DNA from: a virus | Length of the DNA stretch: 20,574 nt | IMG/VR virus record: IMGVR_UViG_3300044530_001212 | Span: 1 to 20,574 of that record | Strand: one strand, 5' to 3' | The notes under the pieces: generated by a model | Told to the model about the DNA's origin: nothing | The model's input: only the letters and a program-made list of their open reading frames with translations | Databases searched by the model: none | Part shown: piece by piece, positions 14,176 through 19,012 of the stretch | How positions within the stretch are numbered: position 1 is the first letter of the stretch | How the letters are laid out: every line of letters starts with the position of its first letter | Position numbers and translations under genes: made by a program

Positions 14176-14537
14176 TGCCCCATCCCTTTCTTTTTAGCTC
14201 TGTGCCTTGCTTTTCTAATCCTCGCCTGCTCTCTTCTGATTGACTCCTTTGCTTCCAGTGCAAACAATTTCTGCAACGCTGCTGCCAAATCATTCTCAGC
14301 AATGAGGTAGCGTTGGACTGCATAGGTCCCGCGCTCTTCCCACGTTTTTGCTTTGTCTTTTTCTGCTCTGGCTTCAGCTTGCAGGTCGAGCAGTTTGGTG
14401 GATTGCTTGGCATATTGCAAAGTTTTGCGGTTTAACTCCCTGCCCAATCCGCGCACCTGAGCGCGTGAGGCGTTAATGGCAAGCCCGAGCACGATCGTGC
14501 TGGCGGCTGTTGCTGCGGTTAAGATTTCAATTATCAT
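14172..14537 (-). CDS. Membrane-anchored coiled-coil protein, unknown
   Basis: A 121-residue protein with an N-terminal hydrophobic helix (IIEILTAATAASTIVLGLAI, residues 2-21) that is either an anchor or an uncleaved signal. A long charged coiled coil follows (about 30-110; LGRELNRKTLQYAKQSTKLL and later LAAALQKLFALEAKESI), with a strongly basic C-terminus (RIRKARHRAKKKGMGQ). No family is known to me. It is the third of three membrane-associated proteins at the head of the early operon; the group could attach the replication complex to the membrane or alter the host envelope. Both junctions are ATGA. Confidence 0.65.
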   Translation of the reverse strand: MIIEILTAATAASTIVLGLAINASRAQVRGLGRELNRKTLQYAKQSTKLLDLQAEARAEKDKAKTWEERGTYAVQRYLIAENDLAAALQKLFALEAKESIRREQARIRKARHRAKKKGMGQ

Positions 14538-14719
14538 TTTGAATTATCGTTTTTGATTACTAGGTTTAAAACATAAAGGGCGGCCACGCAAAGCATAAAA
14601 GAAAAGCGAGCGTTCTCTGGCCACGTCAACGGGTTAAATTGACCCGATACAAATACAAATCCTGCATAGGTAATCAGCAGGGCCTGCGCAAAGCAGAGCA
14701 TGGTGGTGCGAAGGCTCAT
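14534..14719 (-). CDS. Small two-helix membrane protein
   Basis: A 61-residue hydrophobic protein with two likely membrane helices: about 5-25 (TTMLCFAQALLITYAGFVFV) and about 38-54 (FSFMLCVAALYVLNLVI), joined by a short loop with NPLTWPENAR and closed by a polar tail. The start overlaps the upstream gene and the stop the downstream gene, both ATGA. Such early-operon membrane proteins in phages may affect superinfection or the host membrane, but there is no sequence evidence for a specific role. Confidence 0.65.
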   Translation of the reverse strand: MSLRTTMLCFAQALLITYAGFVFVSGQFNPLTWPENARFSFMLCVAALYVLNLVIKNDNSK

Positions 14720-14931
14720 TTGTCGCCCCTCCCCTTATACATACGTCGCTGCACAAGCATCTGCGTAAACTCATCAAACTCTGGGCGAAATTCATCGCGC
14801 TCAAATTTGTACGGCTCGGCTTCAGGGGTTTCAATTCTGCGCTTTTTGTTGCGGCGGATTACGTGAGCGCAATAGGCCACCGCAATGGTAGCAGGCGCTA
14901 AAATGATCGGGTAAATAATATCTAAACTCAT
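14716..14931 (-). CDS. Single-span membrane protein, first gene of the early operon
   Basis: A 71-residue protein starting MSLDIIYPIILAPATIAV. I chose the ATG at 14931 over an upstream in-frame ATG at 14976 because the upstream one would lie ahead of the predicted transcription start and would overlap the -7 box. One membrane helix (about 5-23), then a basic stretch (RRNKKRR) that would stay in the cytoplasm, and an acidic/aromatic tail (FERDEFRPEFDEFTQ). It is the first gene after the early promoter, with a leader of about 15 bases containing two ACCACA repeats. Confidence 0.65.
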   Translation of the reverse strand: MSLDIIYPIILAPATIAVAYCAHVIRRNKKRRIETPEAEPYKFERDEFRPEFDEFTQMLVQRRMYKGRGDK

Positions 14932-14952
14932 AAATGTGGTGCTATGTGGTTG

Positions 14953-14982
14953 CAAATATAAAGGCATTATCCACAAAACAAA
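14953..14982 (-). promoter_or_regulatory. Promoter of the early/replication operon
   Basis: On the minus strand TTTG (14982-14979), an 18-base spacer and TATATTTG (14960-14953) form the best Bacteroidetes-type promoter in the window. Predicted start is near 14946, leaving about 15 leader bases before the ATG at 14931. The spacer contains a consensus DnaA box, and the leader contains two ACCACA copies. Confidence 0.65.
14967..14975 (+). promoter_or_regulatory. Consensus DnaA box in the promoter spacer
   Basis: TTATCCACA, identical to the classical DnaA box, located between the -33 and -7 elements of the early promoter. I found no other exact copy in the window. A bound DnaA-type protein would be expected to block RNA polymerase here. 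The operon it would control encodes a protein with the DnaA box-binding domain. Confidence 0.6.
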
Positions 14983-14991
14983 ATAAATTTG

Positions 14992-15024
14992 AAAAAAAAA
15001 TGCCCCGAGCCGAAACCCGAGGCA
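14992..15024 (-). terminator. Intrinsic terminator after the Cro-like gene
   Basis: On the minus strand TGCCTCGGG, a six-base loop and CTCGGGGCA make a nine-pair stem (15024-15001, with two G-U pairs) followed at once by nine T (15000-14992). It lies 31 bases past the regulator stop and separates that transcript from the early operon promoter downstream. There is no T-run on the other strand, so it acts in one direction only. Confidence 0.85.
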
Positions 15025-15041
15025 GTTAGCACCACACTAAC
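15025..15041. repeat. Short inverted repeat GTTAG-N7-CTAAC
   Basis: A 17-base inverted repeat, GTTAG / CTAAC with seven bases between, just ahead of the terminator. As RNA on the minus strand it is a small hairpin with loop UGUGGUG. The stretch TGTGGTGCT inside it is complementary to AGCACCACA in the early-operon leader (14943-14935). It may be an RNA element or an operator. Confidence 0.4.
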
Positions 15042-15054
15042 GGCGCAAATATAA

Positions 15055-15231
15055 TCAAAGTTCTGCGAGTTTATCCTGCAATTTCCTCAACGTTTCTAAG
15101 CTCTTCGGCTCCTTTCTTGACCAGTGAGTTAAGACGCACCGATTCACGCCTGCAAGTGCGCAAAGTTTTGTGAGGGTTACGCCCTTTTGGATTGCCTTAA
15201 TTTTTAAATCAGTTACGATATTTTTTTCCAT
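15055..15231 (-). CDS. Cro-like HTH transcriptional regulator (58 residues)
   Basis: A 58-residue frame starting MEKNIVTDLKIKAIQ and ending LRKLQDKLAEL. Residues 11-45 fit a lambda-repressor/Cro-like helix-turn-helix: KAIQKGVTLTKLCALAGV (helices 1-2) and NRCVLTHWSRKEP (recognition helix and turn), then a closing helix. The length suits a Cro-type repressor without a sensory domain. It is transcribed away from the exonuclease gene, from a promoter with TTTG at 15269-15266, a 20-base spacer and TAAATTTG at 15245-15238; the ATG follows only seven bases after this box. A strong terminator follows the gene. It probably binds the paired decamers at its own promoter and at 7494-7523. Confidence 0.8.
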   Translation of the reverse strand: MEKNIVTDLKIKAIQKGVTLTKLCALAGVNRCVLTHWSRKEPKSLETLRKLQDKLAEL

Positions 15232-15237
15232 ATGCTA

Positions 15238-15270
15238 CAAATTTACAAAAAAAGCGATAAATTTGCAAAT
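15238..15270. promoter_or_regulatory. Divergent promoters with paired-decamer operator
   Basis: Two -7 boxes face away from each other as an inverted repeat: TAAATTTG on the minus strand (15245-15238, for the Cro-like gene) and TAAATTTG on the plus strand (15258-15265, for the exonuclease gene). Over them lie the decamers ATTTACAAAA (15241-15250) and ATTTGCAAAT (15261-15270), spaced as at 7494-7523. The second decamer covers the -33 TTTG of the regulator and overlaps the -7 of the exonuclease promoter, so a bound dimer could affect both. No -33 is evident for the plus-strand promoter. Confidence 0.65.
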
Positions 15271-15273
15271 GTT

Positions 15274-16038
15274 ATGCAGTACCACACAGACATTAGCCGC
15301 GTCTCAAAGAGCGGCCTCGACCTAATTAATCGCGCCCCGGCACTTTATTACGAGCGCTATCTAAACCCCAACGCCTCACCGCAAAAAGAAACCCCTGCGC
15401 TAATCATTGGCTCCGCTGCTCATTGTGCAGTATTTGAGCCCGCTGAGTTCGGCAAACGCTATGCCGTTGCCCCTCATTGCGACCGACGCACAAAGGAAGG
15501 CAAAGAAACCTGGGCCAACTTTCTCGAGCACTCAAAGGGGCTCATCCCACTGGATGCAGAAAGCGCTACAATGGTTGAGCGTATAATGGAAAGCGTGCGA
15601 GGTCATCGGACGGCGCAGTACTTACTCAAAGACGGAATCGCCGAGCAACCCATTTACTGGAATGATGAAGAGACGGAAATTGATTGTAAGGCTCGCCCCG
15701 ATTGGTTGACGCCTGACAACGTTATTATTGATCTCAAAACAACAGAGGACGCAAGCCCCAGAGGCTTCGCTCAAAGCGTTAAAAAGTACCGCTACGACGT
15801 GCAGGCTGCATTCTATTCCGATGGGCTCGAGGAAGCCACAGGAAAGCCCTGCAACGGTTTCTTTTTTGTGGCTGTTGAAAAGCACCCGCCCTATTTAGTT
15901 GGGTGGTATTTTATCGGCAACGAGGATCTAAAGGAAGCCAGACAGAAATACAAAAAAAATTTAATGACCTACGGCTTTTGCAAGAAGTCGAACATATGGC
16001 ACGGATATAGTGAAATAGTAACAAAGGTAATTTTATGA
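15274..16038 (+). CDS. RecE-like PD-(D/E)XK exonuclease
   Basis: A 254-residue 5'-3' exonuclease of the RecE/exonuclease VIII C-terminal type. Motifs: ISRVSKSGLDLI (7-18), IGSAAHCAVFEP with H50 (45-56), KARPDWL with D143 (139-145), VIIDLKTTEDA with D153 and K155 (150-160), and the helix DVQAAFYSDG with Q177 and Y181. The ATG at 15274 is preferred over one at 15232, since the -7 box at 15258-15265 lies between them; the shorter form starts MQYHTDISRV as relatives do. It resects dsDNA ends for annealing by RecT, whose gene overlaps its stop (ATGA). These two are the only plus-strand genes. Confidence 0.9.
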   Translation: MQYHTDISRVSKSGLDLINRAPALYYERYLNPNASPQKETPALIIGSAAHCAVFEPAEFGKRYAVAPHCDRRTKEGKETWANFLEHSKGLIPLDAESATMVERIMESVRGHRTAQYLLKDGIAEQPIYWNDEETEIDCKARPDWLTPDNVIIDLKTTEDASPRGFAQSVKKYRYDVQAAFYSDGLEEATGKPCNGFFFVAVEKHPPYLVGWYFIGNEDLKEARQKYKKNLMTYGFCKKSNIWHGYSEIVTKVIL

Positions 16039-16631
16039 GCACAGAAATAACAGAAACAAACCCCGCGCCACTCAGCAGCTTTGAGTTGGCCCAACGCCAA
16101 GCAAAAGCCCTGAGCGCCTCCGACTTGGTACCACAACAATACAAAGGCAATGTAGCCAATACTTTGGTAGCCTTGGAAATTGCAAACCGCATCGGAGCAT
16201 CTCCGCTTATGGTTATGCAAAATCTGCACATCATTCACGGACGCCCAAGTTGGTCCAGTACATTCGTGATCGCTGCAATAAACGGCTGCGGAAAGTTCAC
16301 CGCCCTGCGCTTTGTTGGCGATCTTGAAAAAGGTATTAAGGCAGTTGCAACCGAAAAGGCAACAGGCGAGACCGTAGAAGGCCCCGCCGTTACGATGGCA
16401 ATGGCAAACGCTGAGGGGTGGGTGAGCAAGGTGGGCAGCAAATGGAAAACAATGCCCGAGCTAATGATGCGCTACAGGGCCGCCGCTTTCTTTGGCCGTC
16501 TCTACGCCCCCGAAATTACAATGGGGATGCACAGCGTTGAGGAGGTTGTGGATATTCAACACGAAGAGCCTGCAGGGGTTGCAGCGATCAACGCTAAACT
16601 AATTAACCCAACGGCTGAACCAAATCCTTAG
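16035..16631 (+). CDS. recT: RecT-family ssDNA-annealing recombinase
   Basis: A 198-residue single-strand annealing protein of the RecT group. Landmarks: NTLVALEIANRIGASPLMVM (42-61), NLHIIHGRPSWSS (63-75), GSKWKTMPELMMRYRAAAFF (134-153) and GRLYAPEITMGMHSVEEV (154-171), all in the family's usual order. It is shorter than E. coli RecT, with little C-terminal tail after EEVVD. It pairs with the upstream exonuclease for recombination-dependent replication or repair. The gene is convergent with the endolysin candidate and overlaps its 3' end by 29 bases; its terminator lies still further inside that gene. Confidence 0.9.
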   Translation: MSTEITETNPAPLSSFELAQRQAKALSASDLVPQQYKGNVANTLVALEIANRIGASPLMVMQNLHIIHGRPSWSSTFVIAAINGCGKFTALRFVGDLEKGIKAVATEKATGETVEGPAVTMAMANAEGWVSKVGSKWKTMPELMMRYRAAAFFGRLYAPEITMGMHSVEEVVDIQHEEPAGVAAINAKLINPTAEPNP

Positions 16632-17166
16632 ATTCAAGCAAAGTATATGTGAAGCGGTTGCCGTGAATGGTGGCCGCTTTTTTTGCTAATGCCATAAACT
16701 CGTTGAAATCTGCAACGCGTTTGAACACTTGGCAGCCGTGGCTCCAGTCATCGACGCGGGCACTGTCAACTCCAGCCTTGTGTATATTGATTCCAAAAAC
16801 GCCTGTTTCGGTTTTATCCATTTGATAAATCCCGTCTTTGGTGTAATCCCGGTACACAGTTACAGGGCCGCATTGTTTGAGCGCCTCATACTTTCCCTGG
16901 TGCAATCCAATGGCGTGAGATCCGCGATACTGATTTGCAACCAAGCGAGCAGTCCCGCCGCCGTTATCGGTTGTGGCAGCCCATTCTTTTACTACCCAAG
17001 TGTTTTGTATTTTGTAAGCAACCACAAGCTTATCATCAAAGGCGTTGGTAACTTTGTTGCCAGTGGAACTATTACGGATCCCGATGATGTTCAAATTGTA
17101 CTCGCCATCCTCAAAGAAGGCATATTTTTTGGCGGCCATAGTGGCCTTTAATACTGCTATATTCAT
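16603..17166 (-). CDS. YkuD/L,D-transpeptidase-like endolysin candidate
   Basis: A 187-residue protein whose C-terminal half has the catalytic signature of YkuD-like cysteine enzymes: GVFGINIHKAG with H129, then DDWSHGCQVF with S142, H143, G144 and the nucleophile C145. These act on peptidoglycan stem peptides. Its place at the end of a cassette with spanin-like and holin-like genes makes a lysis role likely, but transpeptidase-like cell wall modification is also possible. The N-terminus has no signal peptide, so release would need the holin. The N-terminal half (AFFEDGEYNLNIIGIRNSST) is beta-rich. The start overlaps the upstream gene by ATGA. Confidence 0.72.
   Translation of the reverse strand: MNIAVLKATMAAKKYAFFEDGEYNLNIIGIRNSSTGNKVTNAFDDKLVVAYKIQNTWVVKEWAATTDNGGGTARLVANQYRGSHAIGLHQGKYEALKQCGPVTVYRDYTKDGIYQMDKTETGVFGINIHKAGVDSARVDDWSHGCQVFKRVADFNEFMALAKKAATIHGNRFTYTLLESKDLVQPLG
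16653..16684 (+). terminator. Intrinsic terminator of the exonuclease-recT operon
   Basis: AGCGGTTGCC, loop GTGAAT and GGTGGCCGCT form a ten-pair stem with three G-U pairs (16653-16678), followed by a run of T to 16684 (seven T including the last stem base). It lies 22 bases after the recT stop and entirely within the coding sequence of the opposite-strand endolysin gene. Confidence 0.8.
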
Positions 17167-17477
17167 AAAATCAAAGTTAATAAAAAGACGGCTGCAATTG
17201 CATAAGTTGTGCGGCGAAGGCGGTGGTATTTCTGATCACGCTTTTGCAACTCATCCAATAACTTCGCCTGTATCTTATCCTGTTGCGCAATCACCTCCGC
17301 ATCCACCTTCCGATATTCCACACACAACGCCAGATTCTCGCGGGCTTCTGCGCCCTTCAGCAGATAGTAATTATTTGCCGAGACTGTCGAGCTGTCGGTG
17401 CATTGCGATAAGGCGCAATGTGGTGCCGCAAGAAGTATCACCATTAAGAGCAATATAGAGCGTATCATATTTTTCAT
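17163..17477 (-). CDS. Spanin-like exported protein with C-terminal membrane helix
   Basis: A 104-residue protein with a hydrophobic export signal (IRSILLLMVILLAAPHCALS, about 5-24) followed by Cys at 21 and 26, then a helical periplasmic region (VEYRKVDAEVIAQQDKIQAK) and a C-terminal membrane helix (YAIAAVFLLTLIL). This topology, possible lipidation near the N-terminus and a membrane span at the C-terminus, is that of unimolecular spanins such as phage T1 gp11. Neither Cys has a perfect lipobox (ALSQC is the closest), so it may be an ordinary signal peptide. It overlaps the next upstream gene by 107 bases in another frame, as Rz/Rz1 pairs do. Confidence 0.6.
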   Translation of the reverse strand: MKNMIRSILLLMVILLAAPHCALSQCTDSSTVSANNYYLLKGAEARENLALCVEYRKVDAEVIAQQDKIQAKLLDELQKRDQKYHRLRRTTYAIAAVFLLTLIL

Positions 17478-17673
17478 TAATTACAATTTGTGTATCGTGC
17501 AGGGCTTTGTATTTCAGGCGGATTTGATAGAGTGTATCGAGGTCTTTTTCAACAATCCTAATCGCAGGGCCGTGCACTACCCGCTCGCGTTTTGGTACCG
17601 CAAATTCCACGTAAGCCATCCCGCCAAAAACTAGCAGGACCAACAGCAGTATGGTAAGGTTACTCTTGCTCAC
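17371..17673 (-). CDS. Inner-membrane spanin-like protein
   Basis: A 100-residue protein with one N-terminal membrane anchor (LTILLLVLLVFGGMAYVEF, about 6-24), followed by a basic and then helical extracytoplasmic part (RIVEKDLDTLYQIRLKYKAL). That is the general plan of Rz-type inner-membrane spanins. The C-terminal third is encoded over the first third of the next gene in a different frame. The two together could be an i-spanin/o-spanin pair, or the other protein could act alone. No family-level signature is visible, so this rests on topology and location. It overlaps the holin-like gene by 14 bases. Confidence 0.6.
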   Translation of the reverse strand: MSKSNLTILLLVLLVFGGMAYVEFAVPKRERVVHGPAIRIVEKDLDTLYQIRLKYKALHDTQIVINEKYDTLYIALNGDTSCGTTLRLIAMHRQLDSLGK

Positions 17674-17893
17674 CCTTTTTGCCGCTAAACTTATCGACAG
17701 AAGTAAAGCCGAGGGTTAAAATTGTAACCCACTCAACGGCCGCCACCAATTCCGCACTGGGTGCAATCTCCTGCGGGCTCATTGAGTTGTGTGCCATCGT
17801 GCCAAACAGAACAAAAGCGCCAATGATCCCCACAAAGCGCTTGCTAGAAAGTTGGCCGTTATCGCCCTTAAATATTTCGAGTATCTTTTTCAT
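17660..17893 (-). CDS. Holin-like small membrane protein
   Basis: A 77-residue protein with a basic start (MKKILEIFKGDNGQLSSKR), two probable membrane helices (about 20-34, FVGIIGAFVLFGTMA; about 47-64, LVAAVEWVTILTLGFTS) and a charged tail (KFSGKKGEQE). Size, two-helix layout and position ahead of spanin-like and endolysin-like genes fit a class II holin. The GDNGQLSSKRFVGI segment is common in small phage membrane proteins of Bacteroidetes. The start overlaps the 38-residue peptide gene by ATGA. Confidence 0.65.
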   Translation of the reverse strand: MKKILEIFKGDNGQLSSKRFVGIIGAFVLFGTMAHNSMSPQEIAPSAELVAAVEWVTILTLGFTSVDKFSGKKGEQE

Positions 17894-18006
17894 CGTCCTT
17901 GTCCTCTGTATTTTTTGAGTGGCTTGTTATTTTTTGAATGTACGCCCTTGTTTTTACGCTTGGGCTTTGGTTGCCATTTACCTACGGATGCGCTCGCCTT
18001 TGCCAT
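17890..18006 (-). CDS. 38-residue basic peptide
   Basis: A 38-residue frame reading MAKASASVGKWQPKPKRK, then NKGVHSKNNKPLKKYRGQGR. About one third of the residues are Lys or Arg and there are no acidic residues. Its ATG shares a base with the stop of the upstream gene (TAATG) and its TGA overlaps the holin-like start (ATGA), so it fits between them exactly. The GVHSK motif and RGQGR ending look like a short protein type seen repeatedly in Bacteroidetes phages, of unknown function. It may bind nucleic acid or peptidoglycan; this is a guess from charge. Confidence 0.7.
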   Translation of the reverse strand: MAKASASVGKWQPKPKRKNKGVHSKNNKPLKKYRGQGR

Positions 18007-18374
18007 TACAACCCGTTTAGTTTTAGCATATTGTTTAGACTCAGCGTGTCCATTTCAGCCAGTGCAGTATCCACCCCCATGATCCGCATTGTGGTGGCAT
18101 ACTTTTCCGCCTTCAATTCAAACACCTGGGCTTTGGTTGTAGCTTCAACTACGGCCTCTTTGAGCGCTTGCTTTTCCGCTACCTTACTCTCAACCATTGC
18201 CTCCCCCATTGCTTTCGCCTCGGCAGTTGCAACAGATGCGGCTTGCAGATTTTTTGTAATCTTGCCCAGCATCGCCTCGACTTCATCCACTGGCACCGCC
18301 TTGGCTTTTTCTGTAGGTACAGCAACGATGCTAACAAATAAACACGCTGCAAAAATCAAAGTTAAGTGTTTCAT
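18006..18374 (-). CDS. Exported Ala-rich coiled-coil protein
   Basis: A 122-residue protein with a signal peptide (MKHLTLIFAACLFVSIVAV; cleavage probably near AKA at about 24-26), then an alanine- and glutamate-rich helical domain (VDEVEAMLGKITKNLQAASV and EKQALKEAVVEATTKAQVFE). No enzymatic motif or known family is seen. It could be periplasmic, and with the membrane-anchored coiled-coil protein upstream it is another possible pair bridging the envelope. Junctions are ATGA upstream and TAATG downstream. Confidence 0.65.
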   Translation of the reverse strand: MKHLTLIFAACLFVSIVAVPTEKAKAVPVDEVEAMLGKITKNLQAASVATAEAKAMGEAMVESKVAEKQALKEAVVEATTKAQVFELKAEKYATTMRIMGVDTALAEMDTLSLNNMLKLNGL

Positions 18375-18652
18375 AGTTTTTTCATTGTATTCATTATGCG
18401 TATTTCAGTAATGGCGGCAGCCAGTGCGCTATCTGATTTTTTCAACGCGTAGCTGAGACGGTCAATCTTTAAATCCAAGGCATCAATTTTTTGATTACTC
18501 TTTTCAATCTGTTCTTTGTAGCCCGAACGCAAGTCCATATACAAATAACTAACAGCCAACAGCATACAAAAAGCCACGGCAGCAACAGGATTTTTACGGA
18601 ATTGGTCAAAGCTAACAGGTAGCGCATTGGGTTTTACTTTCGGTGCCGTCAT
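18371..18652 (-). CDS. Membrane-anchored coiled-coil protein
   Basis: A 93-residue protein with a short basic cytoplasmic start, a membrane helix (about 24-41, AAVAFCMLLAVSYLYMDL) and a long coiled coil (YKEQIEKSNQKIDALDLKID, about 45-64, continuing to the end). This plan resembles i-spanins or membrane tethers. It is separated by 14 bases from the preceding virion gene and overlaps the exported Ala-rich protein gene by ATGA. The family is unknown to me. Confidence 0.65.
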   Translation of the reverse strand: MTAPKVKPNALPVSFDQFRKNPVAAVAFCMLLAVSYLYMDLRSGYKEQIEKSNQKIDALDLKIDRLSYALKKSDSALAAAITEIRIMNTMKKL

Positions 18653-18666
18653 TGCTCAAAAAAAAA

Positions 18667-19008
18667 TTAAATCGTTACAACTTCAACCTGCGCGGGGTAA
18701 ATTGCATTTAACGCAGAGTAAACCGCATTGATTAAAAGGGTTTCTGCTGCTAATGTTTCGTAATCTGTAACGCTTAATTCCAATCCTGTAAAAGTGGTGT
18801 TAAAATCTTGAATCCCTTGAATCGGGGCTTTGCCTTCTGCCAATGCTTGAACACTTGCAAAAACAAATGTTGCGATTTGGGCGGGGATGATTCCGTCTTT
18901 TTGTGATTTTACATCGGCATAACCTTCTGCGATTACGACTACTGAACCTGAAGGGATTGATAAACCGCTCGTTAGGTTTACGCTTGTATTCAATTTAATT
19001 GCTTTCAT
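18667..19008 (-). CDS. Probable virion-associated protein, unknown
   Basis: A 113-residue protein of uncertain role. The start KAIKLNTSVNLTSGLSIPSG and the following VVVIAEGYADVKSQKDGI are beta-rich; GIQDFNTTFTGLELSVTDYE and a C-terminal helix (LLINAVYSALNAIYPAQVE) complete it. It lies four bases after the fibre gene and is read in the same direction, so it is more likely a small structural or fibre-associated protein than part of the lysis block. No signal peptide or membrane helix is visible. Confidence 0.65.
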   Translation of the reverse strand: MKAIKLNTSVNLTSGLSIPSGSVVVIAEGYADVKSQKDGIIPAQIATFVFASVQALAEGKAPIQGIQDFNTTFTGLELSVTDYETLAAETLLINAVYSALNAIYPAQVEVVTI

Positions 19009-19012
19009 ATAT

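Noticed and set aside
14162-14413. Minus-strand alternative frame of 83 codons inside the coiled-coil membrane protein gene
   Set aside because: Overlaps in a second frame a gene with ATGA junctions at both ends; it has a Cys/Lys-rich low-complexity product and no coupling of its own.
15232-15273. Upstream ATG at 15232 as the exonuclease start
   Set aside because: It would lie upstream of the -7 box and overlap the regulator promoter; the ATG at 15274 gives a family-like N-terminus.
16632-16690. Terminator at 16653-16684 as an end for the lysis transcript
   Set aside because: The T-run follows the stem on the plus strand only; the minus strand has no T-run after the hairpin.
17938-18411. 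Plus-strand open frame of 157 codons over the exported Ala-rich gene
   Set aside because: Ser/Ala-rich antisense of an Ala-rich gene; the minus-strand genes have start/stop coupling and a signal peptide, this frame has neither.
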